DNA of 7,121 nucleotides from an uncultured Bacillus sp. Its GTDB lineage: Bacteria; Bacillota; Bacilli; Bacillales; DSM-1321. The stretch's first letter is position 1. Every line of letters begins with the position of its first letter. Positions 1 through 6,839 of this stretch are shown here, in pieces. A program made the translations under genes and the position numbers. The notes below the pieces were generated by a model. The model searched no databases, was not told where the DNA came from, and saw nothing but the letters and a program-made list of their open reading frames with translations. Location: contig CAKQBC010000123.1 in assembly GCA_934215995.1 (NCBI GenBank), forward strand, positions 1 to 7,121. Direction: 5' to 3'.

Positions 1-732
1 CGGCTCAGCACCTTTATCGCTCATGAATAGCTGAATATTGATAAAGAAATTTTCTGCGTCAAATAGGTTTTCATCAAATGCATTCCTTAACTCTTTTTTA
101 CTAGCATCAGGATCTCTTAAGTAAAGGTCATATACTGGTTTAATCGCTGCCTCAGTACTGAGCATGTTAATAAAATAATAGGGAGTCATAAAACCGAGTC
201 CCCCTGCATTCTGAAGGGCTTCCTTTGTAATGCCTGTTACGCGCTCTTCTTCTGCAAGGGACTCTAAATAGTCGTCAAGCTTTCGGAATTCCTCTTCAAA
301 AATCATGTGATACAAACCTCCCTGAATAGCACTTTGTATTTTATAATCCTCAGCCCCAATAAGGTGGGTCAACACCTCATTATTCTGAATCTGCACATAA
401 GCATAAGTATAAAAATGCGGTTCACCTATAGATTCCACAAATACTTTAACACCCTTCAGAACACCGACCATATTATGTACCTTCACATCGGTTTTGTATG
501 TTTCCTGAAAATACTTTTTAGTGGCTTCCTCAATCACATCCCGGTTTGCTTCTGCGATCTTACCGGTTTGTTTCCCAAAAGGCTGACGATATTCTTCCCC
601 AGTATAATCCTGAACACGGATATACACCTTTTGAATATGTTCCTCTTCACTATCACGAAATAGACTAGAACACCCTCCAAGAAAAATAGACACCCCAATT
701 AGTCCAAGTAGGAATACTCTTTTCATACGCAT
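1..732 (-). CDS. DUF1672-type putative lipoprotein (3' end beyond left edge)
   Basis: The leftward reading frame is open from an ATG at 732 to the window edge, giving 244 residues with no stop, so the C-terminus is missing; family members are, from memory, about 300 residues. Residues 1-20 form a signal peptide (basic MRMKR, then a hydrophobic stretch) ending in the lipobox LGGC, with the lipidated Cys at 21, so the mature protein should be anchored on the outer face of the membrane. The family resemblance rests on VQDYTGEEY (40-48), VFVESIGEPHFYTY (97-110), GLYHMIFEEEF (139-149) and TPYYFI (183-188), all typical of DUF1672 lipoproteins of Bacillus and Staphylococcus. The start is fixed by a GGAGG at 739-743, six bases before the ATG; the in-frame ATG two codons later is spaced less well. 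The biochemical role of the family is unknown to me. It is divergent from the abg cluster and probably unrelated to it functionally. Confidence 0.85.
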   Translation of the reverse strand, partial: MRMKRVFLLGLIGVSIFLGGCSSLFRDSEEEHIQKVYIRVQDYTGEEYRQPFGKQTGKIAEANRDVIEEATKKYFQETYKTDVKVHNMVGVLKGVKVFVESIGEPHFYTYAYVQIQNNEVLTHLIGAEDYKIQSAIQGGLYHMIFEEEFRKLDDYLESLAEEERVTGITKEALQNAGGLGFMTPYYFINMLSTEAAIKPVYDLYLRDPDASKKELRNAFDENLFDAENFFINIQLFMSDKGAEP

Positions 733-764
733 GTTTTTCCTCCAAAATAGATGGTTGCTTTTAT

Positions 765-818
765 TTTAGTGTAAGAAGTAATTTTATTACAGTTAAAAAC
801 GTGAAATTTTACACTAAA
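765..818. repeat. 10-bp inverted repeat in the divergent intergenic region
   Basis: TTTAGTGTAA at 765-774 is matched by its exact reverse complement TTACACTAAA at 809-818. The arm centres are 44 bp apart, close to four helical turns. Between them lies a smaller perfect palindrome, GTAAT-TTT-ATTAC, at 778-790, and TTTAC/GTAAA (808-812/822-826) repeats the GTAA/TTAC theme. The position just upstream of the lipoprotein gene suggests an operator for that gene, but the regulator is not identifiable and no convincing promoter for the leftward gene was seen here. Chance is a real alternative in such AT-rich DNA. Confidence 0.4.
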
Positions 819-874
819 TATGTAAATTAGGGAGAAAGTATTGTATTTAGATTATTTTTTCAATAAAAATCAAA

Positions 875-902
875 TTGAATTTTCTGATAACATGTGTATA
901 AT
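875..902 (+). promoter_or_regulatory. SigA-like promoter of the abg cluster
   Basis: A -35 element TTGAAT (875-880; 4 of 6 matches to TTGACA) is followed by a 16-bp spacer and a perfect -10 element TATAAT (897-902). Transcription would start near 908-910, leaving a leader of about 50 bases before the ATG at 961. This is the only convincing promoter seen for the rightward genes. The -35 lies within an imperfect palindrome centred on 874 (865-883, 8 of 9 pairs). Confidence 0.75.
878..892. promoter_or_regulatory. Candidate CodY box inside the abg promoter
   Basis: AATTTTCTGATAACA matches the known 15-base CodY consensus (AATTTTCWGAAAATT) at 12 of 15 positions, with the first ten all matching. 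It overlaps the -35 and lies upstream of the -10, where a bound repressor would block RNA polymerase. CodY represses nutrient-scavenging genes in Firmicutes when branched-chain amino acids and GTP are plentiful, which would suit an amide-salvage operon. This is a motif match only; AT-rich promoters give false positives. Confidence 0.5.
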
Positions 903-949
903 GGATTTAAGGTAATGAAACGGAAAATGTCCGAAATAATATTCAACAA

Positions 950-954
950 GGGGG
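950..954 (+). promoter_or_regulatory. Ribosome binding site of the first AbgA-like gene
   Basis: AAGGGGG (948-954), with its G-rich core at 950-954, sits six bases before the ATG at 961 and supports that start codon. Confidence 0.7.
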
Positions 955-960
955 ATCTTT

Positions 961-2256
961 ATGGACAGCAGCTTTTTAAAGGAAATAACTCCCCAACTGA
1001 TCAATTGGCGGCGCACTTTGCATGCACTGCCTGAACTGGGGTTCATGGAGTACATCACTACATACAGAATCGGAAAAGAACTGGAAAAGATGGGTTTCGA
1101 GCTTTATTTAGGGAAAGACGCGCTTGACGAGAATTCCCGTATGGGGCTTCCTGCACAAGCTGATCTTGAAGCTCAAGAGAAAAAGGCGAGGGATTGGGGT
1201 GTTGAAGAGTCCTGGCTCGATCAAATGCGCGGCGGCAATACCGGGCTTGTGGCAGTCTGGGATACTGGCAGAAACGGAGACCATGTTGGTTTCCGCTTTG
1301 ATATTGACGCACTGCCGATAAAAGAATCTGCAGATCCTGTCCATCGTCCAGCTCAATACGAATTTGGCTCAAAAGAAGAAAACGTGATGCATTCGTGCGG
1401 ACATGACGGACATACTGCCATCGGACTTGGGGTAGCTCAGTATATTTCTTCCCGTGGAGATCAACTTAAGGGCCGCTTTACCCTTTTGTTTCAGCCGGCT
1501 GAAGAAGGCGGACGAGGGGCTCGGGCGATGACTGACAAAGGCTGGCTTGATGATGTCGATTATTTTTATTCAGGCCACATCGGCATTAAGTCCCTGCCTG
1601 TTGGAACAATCGCAGCCACAACGCCGGGATTCCTGGCTTCAACTAAATACAATGCTTATTTTAAAGGAGTTTCCTCACATGCCGGCATTAATCCGGAGCT
1701 CGGGAAAAATGCTTTATTGGCGGCGACGACGGCTGCTAACAACCTCTATGGCATTCCGCGCCATCATGATGGCGTCACCAGGGTGAATGTTGGGAAGCTT
1801 GCTGCAGGCAGCGGCCGGAACATCATCCCGGGAGACAGTTATATGGAAATAGAAGTGCGGGGTGAGACACCGGAGATTGCTCAATATATGGCTGATAAAG
1901 CGACCCGGATTATTCAGGCGTCAGCAGATATGCATGATGTGTCCTGCACAATCGAAGCAGTCGGAGTTACGGAAGTGGTTGTCTGTGATGAAGATCTGAT
2001 CCCGAAGATTACCGAATGGTGTGCATCAAGCGAGCTTGTGAAAGAAGTGCTGCCTTCTGTCCCTGTTTCTGGATCGGAAGACGTCAGCTTTATGATGAAC
2101 CGGGTCCAGAAGCATGGCGGCAAAGCAACGTTTATGCTGTTTGGAACGAAGCTTGATTATCCTCACCACCATCCTCAATTCGATTTCGAGGAAGAAGCTT
2201 TACTGGTTGCGGTTGATGCTTACATTCACATCTTAAATGGCGGATCGGCCATTTAA
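961..2256 (+). CDS. abgA: AbgA-like M20 amidohydrolase (first copy)
   Basis: This 431-residue protein is a cytoplasmic M20-family metallohydrolase resembling the A subunit of E. coli p-aminobenzoyl-glutamate hydrolase (436 residues). The N-terminal WRRTLHALPELGF (16-28) and the AbgA-type insertion containing SRMGLP (59-64) precede the metal site: FDIDALPI (113-120), SCGHDGH with Cys146 and His148, PAEE with Glu181/182, His206, and a C-terminal His cluster at 402-404, of which His403 aligns with the usual ligand. The dimerisation (lid) domain, about residues 227-340, contains GVSSHAG and AGSGRNIIP. No signal peptide is present. The expected reaction is amide hydrolysis of an N-acyl or N-aroyl amino acid. 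It is first in the operon, 16 bases before the AbgB gene, matching the abgA-abgB order. Its C-terminal motif (PHHHPQFDF) departs from the canonical AbgA motif that the second copy keeps, so substrate preference may differ. The AbgA-like class is well supported; the exact substrate is not. Confidence 0.85.
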   Translation: MDSSFLKEITPQLINWRRTLHALPELGFMEYITTYRIGKELEKMGFELYLGKDALDENSRMGLPAQADLEAQEKKARDWGVEESWLDQMRGGNTGLVAVWDTGRNGDHVGFRFDIDALPIKESADPVHRPAQYEFGSKEENVMHSCGHDGHTAIGLGVAQYISSRGDQLKGRFTLLFQPAEEGGRGARAMTDKGWLDDVDYFYSGHIGIKSLPVGTIAATTPGFLASTKYNAYFKGVSSHAGINPELGKNALLAATTAANNLYGIPRHHDGVTRVNVGKLAAGSGRNIIPGDSYMEIEVRGETPEIAQYMADKATRIIQASADMHDVSCTIEAVGVTEVVVCDEDLIPKITEWCASSELVKEVLPSVPVSGSEDVSFMMNRVQKHGGKATFMLFGTKLDYPHHHPQFDFEEEALLVAVDAYIHILNGGSAI

Positions 2257-2261
2257 ATTAA

Positions 2262-2267
2262 AGGAGG
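2262..2267 (+). promoter_or_regulatory. Ribosome binding site that sets the AbgB start
   Basis: A perfect AGGAGG lies five bases before the ATG at 2273. It decides against the in-frame ATG at 2237, which is inside the end of the preceding gene, has no such site and would add 12 residues of non-family sequence. Confidence 0.85.
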
Positions 2268-2272
2268 AAATC

Positions 2273-3700
2273 ATGTCGAACAACTTTGCAAAAACATTTT
2301 TAACAGAGAACAAAGAGACGTTTGAAAAAATCAGTGAGTATATCTATCATCATCCGGAAACTAGATTTGAAGAGTATGCATCAGCAGAATTTTTAGCTTC
2401 TGAGTGCGAAAAAGCAGGCTTTCAGGTGGAACGCAAATCCGGAAACATTGAAACCGCGTTTGTAGCTTCCTATGGAAGCGGGGCCCCTGTTATTGGCTTT
2501 CTCGGGGAGTTTGATGCTCTGTCCGGATTGGGGCAGGTGCCAAACAAGACTTCGTACGAGCCAACCGAGCTGAAAGTCGGTCACGGCTGCGGGCATAATC
2601 TGCTTGGGACCGGCGCTTTTGCGGCAGCCTGTGCAGCAAAAAAGTATTTAGAAGAAAACAATCTGCCTGGGACTGTAAAGTTTTTTGGCTGTCCGGGTGA
2701 AGAAGGCGGTTCCGGAAAAACCTTCATGGTCCGGGAAGGAGTATTTGATGGGGTGGACGCAGCCTTAACATGGCATCCATCTCCTGCCAACAGCATCATG
2801 AGCCTTTCCAGTCTCGCAAACTATCAGGTTTACTTTAGATTTAAAGGCTTATCCTCACATGCGGCGAACTCGCCTCATCTTGGACGAAGTGCCCTGGATG
2901 CGGTTGAGCTGATGAACGTGGGTGTGAATTACCTTCGCGAGCATGTCGTGCCGGAAGCCAGAATGCATTACGCCATCACCAACACAGGGGGCATCTCGCC
3001 AAATGTCGTACAGGCAGACGCCGAAGTCCTTTATCTGATCCGGGCGCCAAAGGTTCAGCAGGTGGATGAAATCTACAAACGGGTTTGCAAAATCGCGGAG
3101 GGTGCGGCTCTGATGACAGAAACAGAGCTTACCATTGAGTTTGACAAGGCCTGCTCCAATTATATTCCAAACCGCAGCCTTGAAAAAATTCTCTATCAAA
3201 GCCTTCAGGAAGCCGGCATCGAAAAACCGGACGAAGAAGAAAAGGCCTTTGCCGAAAAGCTTTGGACAACCCTATCAGAAGGTGAAAAAGAAAGCTATTT
3301 AGATATTTTAAGAGGATTTGGCTATGTAGGGGACGGCAGTGAGTTTGAAGGAAAATACCTGGCAGAAACAATCTCAGCCTATGAACCTTCCAAAGAAGTT
3401 CTTGCCGGCTCTACAGATGTCTCAGATGTAAGCTGGGTTGTTCCAACCGCACAGCTGACAGCCTCAACATCAGCACTGGGCACACCGCTGCATACATGGC
3501 AGATGACTACACAAGGCATCAGCAGCTATGCCCACAAAGGCATGCTCCGGGCAGCAGAATCCATGGCTTTAACAGCTGTCAAACTGCTGACAGACCAGGA
3601 AGAATTAGAAGCTGTCAAACAGGAGTTCAATGAATTCAAACAAGCTAATCCTTACACATGTCCAATTCCTGAAGAGGTAAAGCCTTCTACTTTAAATTAA
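2273..3700 (+). CDS. abgB: AbgB-like M20 hydrolase, p-aminobenzoyl-glutamate hydrolase subunit B
   Basis: This 475-residue protein is very close to E. coli AbgB (481 residues) along its whole length. Landmarks are HHPETRFEEY (26-35), GEFDAL (78-83), GHGCGHNLLGTG (103-114, metal ligands Cys106 and His108), GCPGEEGGSGKTFMVREGV (139-157, Glu143/144), His168, KGLSSHAANSPHLGRSALDA (191-210), HYAITN-GGISPNVVQ (232-247), STDVSDVSW (380-388), GTPLHTWQ (403-410) and the characteristic tail PYTCPIPEEVKPS (460-472). In E. coli, AbgA and AbgB together form the Mn-dependent enzyme that splits p-aminobenzoyl-glutamate into p-aminobenzoate and glutamate in the cytoplasm. The gene follows the first abgA-like gene after 16 bases and is surely co-transcribed with it. 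All metal-site residues appear intact. Assignment to AbgB is secure; activity on that precise substrate is inferred from the family and the adjacent AbgT. Confidence 0.93.
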   Translation: MSNNFAKTFLTENKETFEKISEYIYHHPETRFEEYASAEFLASECEKAGFQVERKSGNIETAFVASYGSGAPVIGFLGEFDALSGLGQVPNKTSYEPTELKVGHGCGHNLLGTGAFAAACAAKKYLEENNLPGTVKFFGCPGEEGGSGKTFMVREGVFDGVDAALTWHPSPANSIMSLSSLANYQVYFRFKGLSSHAANSPHLGRSALDAVELMNVGVNYLREHVVPEARMHYAITNTGGISPNVVQADAEVLYLIRAPKVQQVDEIYKRVCKIAEGAALMTETELTIEFDKACSNYIPNRSLEKILYQSLQEAGIEKPDEEEKAFAEKLWTTLSEGEKESYLDILRGFGYVGDGSEFEGKYLAETISAYEPSKEVLAGSTDVSDVSWVVPTAQLTASTSALGTPLHTWQMTTQGISSYAHKGMLRAAESMALTAVKLLTDQEELEAVKQEFNEFKQANPYTCPIPEEVKPSTLN

Positions 3701-3708
3701 CTTCTCAT

Positions 3709-3865
3709 TTCGGACAGGGAAAGCCGAAAACCGGGAGAAGCAGTCTGAACCAGGCGCTCATTCGGACAGAAGAAGCAGAAAACAGGGAGAGTGAGTCCGA
3801 ACCAGGCGCCGCTTCGGACAATAGAAGCAGAAATCGGGAACAGCAAGTCCGAACCTGGCCGCCGC
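3709..3865. repeat. Three-unit 52-bp repeat array with TTCGGAC/GTCCGAA inverted motifs
   Basis: Units begin with TTCGGACA at 3709, 3761 and 3813, an exact 52-base period. Units 1 and 2 agree at 40 of 52 positions; units 2 and 3 at about 38 of the first 48. A degenerate fourth start (AGCGGAAAG) appears near 3866. Each unit ends its purine-rich core with GTCCGAA (GTCTGAA in unit 1), the reverse complement of its opening, followed by CCAGGCG or a close variant. In RNA, the motif at 3795-3801 can pair with 3813-3819 around an 11-base loop, and 3743-3749 can pair with 3761-3767 with one G-U pair. The array occupies most of the 233-base abgB-abgT gap. A 52-base unit does not keep a reading frame, so it is unlikely to be coding. 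No U-tract follows the hairpins, so they do not look like standard terminators. No promoter for abgT was seen between the array and 3933. Confidence 0.85.
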
Positions 3866-3933
3866 AGCGGAAAGCACCGTCTACACTCAAAATTAAGAAA
3901 ATCCAATAAAAAACAGAAAAGCGAGGGGAGTAT

Positions 3934-5481
3934 ATGAAAACAGAAAAACAAGGAAAGAAAGTGGTAACAGAAAATAAAAAAACAGGGATTGCCCAGAGAT
4001 TCCTCAATGGAGTTGAGAAGGTCGGCAACAAGCTCCCGGATCCATTTATATTATTTGCCGGGCTCGCAGTGCTAGTCATTATTGTTTCAGCAATCTTTAG
4101 CGCCTTTGGGGCTACTGTTGTCCATCCTGGATCTGGAGAGGAGCTGGAAGTTAAGAACCTGGCATCTGCAGAAGGCCTGAATTTCATCCTGACATCCATG
4201 CTTGATAACTTCACCGGGTTCGCTCCGCTTGGCCTGGTTCTGTCCATGATGCTCGGGATCGGTCTTGCTGAGAAAGTCGGCATGCTGGATTATGCCATTA
4301 AGAAAACGATTTTAAAATCACCGCCTGCATTAATCACGTATACAGTTGTGTTTGTCGGTATTATGGGGAATATCGCTTCAGATGCTGCGATGGTTCTGGT
4401 GCCGCCGCTTGCTGCAATGGTTTTCTATAAAATCGGCCGTAACCCGATTGCCGGTTTGGCTGCGGGATATGCATCAGCGGGTGCCGGGTTTACCGCAAAC
4501 CTGCTGATTGCGGGAACGGACGCACTTTTGGCAGGGATTTCAACAGAAGCTGCCAAGATTATAGACGAGAATATTGTCGTTACACCAATTGATAACTGGT
4601 ATTTTAATATTGTTTCTGTATTTGTTTTAACCATTGTCGGCGGACTTGTTACGACGAAATTCATTGAACCGCGTCTTGGAGAGTATAAAGGCGATGAGGT
4701 AAAGGAAGCTATTGCTGAAGATCCGCCTAATGCCGGAAAGGCTTTGCGGAATGCAGCCATAGCTGGTTTCGCCTATATTGCCCTTATTGTGGGAACGATC
4801 CTTATACCAAACAGCCCGTTAACCAATGAAGATGGCGGACTTGTTCCATCTCCATTCCTGGATGGCATTATTCCAATTATTCTGTTCTTCTTCATCATTA
4901 TTGGTACTGTGTATGGTATTACGGTTGGAAACATTAAGAGCAGTAAAGATGTTGCCAACTTTATGGCTGAATCGATGAAGGATATGGCGTCCTATATTGT
5001 CTTAATCTTCGCAATCGCCCAATTCATCGCATACTTCAGCTGGTCCAATATCGCTACATGGGTAGCGGTAAATGGGGCAGAATTCCTGAAGGACGTGGAG
5101 TTCACCGGAATCGGATTGATTATTGGCTACATCATTTTTACAGCTTCCTTGAACTTCCTGATCACTTCGGGTTCAGCCAAGTGGGCGCTTGAAGCACCTG
5201 TGTTTGTGCCAATGTTTATGCAGCTTGGCTATCACCCTGCATTCACGCAAGTGGCATACCGTGTAGCAGATTCATCTACGAATATCGTGACACCGATGAT
5301 GCCATATATGGTTATCGCCCTGTCGTTTATGCAGAAGTATGATAAAAAAGCGGGAATTGGAACATTCATTTCATTAATGCTTCCGTACTCGGTTACGTTC
5401 CTGATCACGTGGATCATTATGCTTTTAGTGTTCGTCTTCTTTGGAATCCCGTTTGGTCCGGGAATCGGTCCTTATCTATAA
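3934..5481 (+). CDS. abgT: AbgT-family transporter (p-aminobenzoyl-glutamate type)
   Basis: This 515-residue polytopic membrane protein matches the AbgT family in length (about 510) and sequence. After a short basic N-terminus, hydrophobic segments occur near residues 37-58, 97-112, 133-162, 172-200, 222-241, 272-291, 311-332, 350-378, 390-411, 455-466 and 476-505. The family core is intact: Asp196 in GTDALLAG, Asn407, Ser414 and Trp417 in SGSAKW, Pro435 in HPAFTQ, Arg443 and Asp446 in AYRVADSSTN, and Pro454. The spacing from the Trp to the Pro, Arg, Asp and Pro (+18, +26, +29, +37) is the same as that of the functionally important residues described for MtrF. E. coli AbgT takes up p-aminobenzoyl-glutamate, whereas MtrF and YdaH were reported to export sulfonamides, so direction is not settled by sequence. 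Linkage to hydrolase genes favours uptake. The start follows GAGGGG (3923-3928) by five bases. It lies 20 bases before the next gene and is separated from abgB by the repeat array. Confidence 0.95.
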   Translation: MKTEKQGKKVVTENKKTGIAQRFLNGVEKVGNKLPDPFILFAGLAVLVIIVSAIFSAFGATVVHPGSGEELEVKNLASAEGLNFILTSMLDNFTGFAPLGLVLSMMLGIGLAEKVGMLDYAIKKTILKSPPALITYTVVFVGIMGNIASDAAMVLVPPLAAMVFYKIGRNPIAGLAAGYASAGAGFTANLLIAGTDALLAGISTEAAKIIDENIVVTPIDNWYFNIVSVFVLTIVGGLVTTKFIEPRLGEYKGDEVKEAIAEDPPNAGKALRNAAIAGFAYIALIVGTILIPNSPLTNEDGGLVPSPFLDGIIPIILFFFIIIGTVYGITVGNIKSSKDVANFMAESMKDMASYIVLIFAIAQFIAYFSWSNIATWVAVNGAEFLKDVEFTGIGLIIGYIIFTASLNFLITSGSAKWALEAPVFVPMFMQLGYHPAFTQVAYRVADSSTNIVTPMMPYMVIALSFMQKYDKKAGIGTFISLMLPYSVTFLITWIIMLLVFVFFGIPFGPGIGPYL

Positions 5482-5485
5482 GAAT

Positions 5486-5494
5486 AGGATGTGG
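5486..5494 (+). promoter_or_regulatory. Weak ribosome binding site before a GTG start
   Basis: Only AGGATGTGG precedes the GTG at 5502; it lacks the GGAGG core seen at the neighbouring genes. An in-frame stop (TAA at 5496-5498) rules out any start further upstream, and the frame of the GTG at 5491 closes after four codons. Translation may depend on ribosomes finishing abgT 20 bases upstream. Confidence 0.55.
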
Positions 5495-5501
5495 TTAAAA
5501 A

Positions 5502-6776
5502 GTGAGTAATCTTGAAAATCAATTAAAAGAGTGGCGGCGTGATTTTCACCGCTATCCAGAGGGAGGATTCCTGGAAATGCGGACAGCCTCCATTGTCGCA
5601 TCGATCCTGGATGACCTTGGATTCCATCTGGAAATGGGCAGGATGGTAATGGCAGCTGATTATTTTATGGGGAAGCCGAATCAAGAGGAAACAGCCGCAC
5701 ATTATCGATGGGCTCTCGAAAACGGTGCGAAAAAAGAATATATCGAAGCTTTTACAGACGGCTATACAGGCATTGTCGCAACAATGGATACCAAAAAGGA
5801 TGGCCCGGTGATTGCATTCCGTGTTGATATGGATGCATTGCCGATCCATGAATCAGAAGCAGACAGCCATTTTCCGCAAAAAGAAGGATTCAGGTCTGCA
5901 GTTCCTAACACCATGCATGCCTGCGGACATGATGCACATACAACCATCGGGCTTGGCCTGGCATGCTTAATTGCTGAAAATATAGACAGCCTTAAGGGGA
6001 AAATCAAATTGATTTTTCAGCCTGCCGAGGAAGGCACCCGCGGGGCTCGTTCGATGTCCGAAGCAGGAGTTGTCGATGATGTGGATTATTTAATTGCCTC
6101 ACATGTCGGTACAGGAGTTCCAGATGGACATTTTGTAGCATCAAAAAATGGATTCCTGGCTACGTCAAAACTTGATGTAACGTTTAAAGGAGTATCTTCC
6201 CATGCAGGCGGAAATCCGGAAGAGGGTAAAAACGCTTTGCTCGCCGCCGCTTCTGCTGCTTTGAATATATACGCTATTCCGCGTCATTCAGAAGGGGCAA
6301 CCCGCATCAACGTGGGTGAAATGCATGCAGGCTCAGGCCGAAATATTATCGCAGATAAAGCGGTGCTGAAAATTGAAACACGCGGGGAAACCACTAAAAT
6401 TAACGAATATGTTAAATCCCAGGCCGAAGCTGTTATCGCAGGATCAGCCAAAATGTATGGAGTAGAATACGAGATTCAGACTGTGGGCGAGGCCATAAGT
6501 GCCCATGGAACAAGAGAGCTGGCTTCCGTCTTGCATGGCTGTGCACAAGAAGCTTCCTATATAAAAGAAAGCATCCTTGAAGACAATTCACCTGCAGGCT
6601 CTGAGGATGCAACCTTCTTCATGGAGCGTGTTCAGCAAAATGGAGGACAGGCGACATACTGCATTTTCGGTACTGAGCTAGCAGCAGGCCATCATAATGA
6701 GAAGTTTGATATTAATGAAGGCACAATGATGAATGCCGTCCGGCTGCTGTTTGAGTCTATAAAAAAATTAAATTAA
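5502..6776 (+). CDS. abgA: AbgA-like M20 amidohydrolase (second copy), p-aminobenzoyl-glutamate hydrolase subunit A
   Basis: This 424-residue cytoplasmic M20 hydrolase is the more canonical AbgA of the two in the window. Shared landmarks with E. coli AbgA are WRRDFHRY (11-18), GYTGIVATMDT (87-97), FRVDMDAL (106-113), MHACGHDAHTTIGLGLA (138-154, Cys141 and His143), KLIFQPAEEGTRGARSM (169-185, Glu176/177), His201, GVSSHAG (230-236), EGATRINVG (264-272), AGSGRNI (276-282), APAGSEDA-like PAGSEDA (364-370) and AAGHHNEKFD (394-403, His398 likely ligand). The lid domain is about residues 222-335. It starts with GTG and has a weak ribosome binding site, which may limit its level relative to AbgT. The gene is 20 bases after abgT and is followed by a terminator-like hairpin. 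It probably pairs with AbgB to hydrolyse the amide imported by AbgT; whether it competes with the first copy for AbgB, or forms a homomeric enzyme, is unknown. Confidence 0.9.
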   Translation: MSNLENQLKEWRRDFHRYPEGGFLEMRTASIVASILDDLGFHLEMGRMVMAADYFMGKPNQEETAAHYRWALENGAKKEYIEAFTDGYTGIVATMDTKKDGPVIAFRVDMDALPIHESEADSHFPQKEGFRSAVPNTMHACGHDAHTTIGLGLACLIAENIDSLKGKIKLIFQPAEEGTRGARSMSEAGVVDDVDYLIASHVGTGVPDGHFVASKNGFLATSKLDVTFKGVSSHAGGNPEEGKNALLAAASAALNIYAIPRHSEGATRINVGEMHAGSGRNIIADKAVLKIETRGETTKINEYVKSQAEAVIAGSAKMYGVEYEIQTVGEAISAHGTRELASVLHGCAQEASYIKESILEDNSPAGSEDATFFMERVQQNGGQATYCIFGTELAAGHHNEKFDINEGTMMNAVRLLFESIKKLN

Positions 6777-6783
6777 GAAATGG

Positions 6784-6814
6784 ATGAGGCAGAGCAATCT
6801 GCCTCATTTTCTTC
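6784..6814 (+). terminator. Terminator-like hairpin after the second abgA
   Basis: ATGAGGCAGA (6784-6793) pairs perfectly with TCTGCCTCAT (6798-6807) around a GCAA tetraloop, extendable by two G-U pairs, and runs into TTTTCTTC (6807-6814). A 10-bp stem plus a U-rich tail starting eight bases past the abgA stop is typical of an intrinsic terminator, though the tail is interrupted by C. Only about nine bases separate the tail from the next ribosome binding site. Confidence 0.8.
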
Positions 6815-6839
6815 ATGAGATCAGGGAGGAGTGTTGAAG

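Noticed and set aside
307..663. Rightward open frame of 118 codons
   Set aside because: It lies antisense to the well-supported lipoprotein gene, has no ribosome binding site and its translation looks like no protein family.
1058..1372. Leftward open frame of 104 codons inside the first abgA
   Set aside because: It is a shadow of a strongly supported M20 gene on the other strand, with no independent start signal.
2237..2272. Earlier in-frame ATG for abgB
   Set aside because: It falls inside the preceding gene, lacks a ribosome binding site and adds non-homologous residues; the AGGAGG at 2262-2267 points to 2273.
3709..3865. CRISPR array
   Set aside because: The units are contiguous and diverged with no unique spacers, and no cas genes are nearby.
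3880..3909. Possible promoter for abgT after the repeat array
   Set aside because: TCTACA followed by CCAATAAA matches the -35 and -10 consensus too poorly to call.
3705..4283. Leftward open frame of 192 codons covering the repeat array and the start of abgT
   Set aside because: It overlaps abgT antisense, and its Ser/Leu/Phe-rich end is just the reverse reading of the 52-base repeats, which do not keep frame.
6000..6016. Perfect palindrome AAAATCAA-A-TTGATTTT, similar to the -35 palindrome at 865-883
   Set aside because: It encodes the family-typical KIKLIFQ before PAEE inside the second abgA, so the resemblance is probably coincidental in AT-rich codons.
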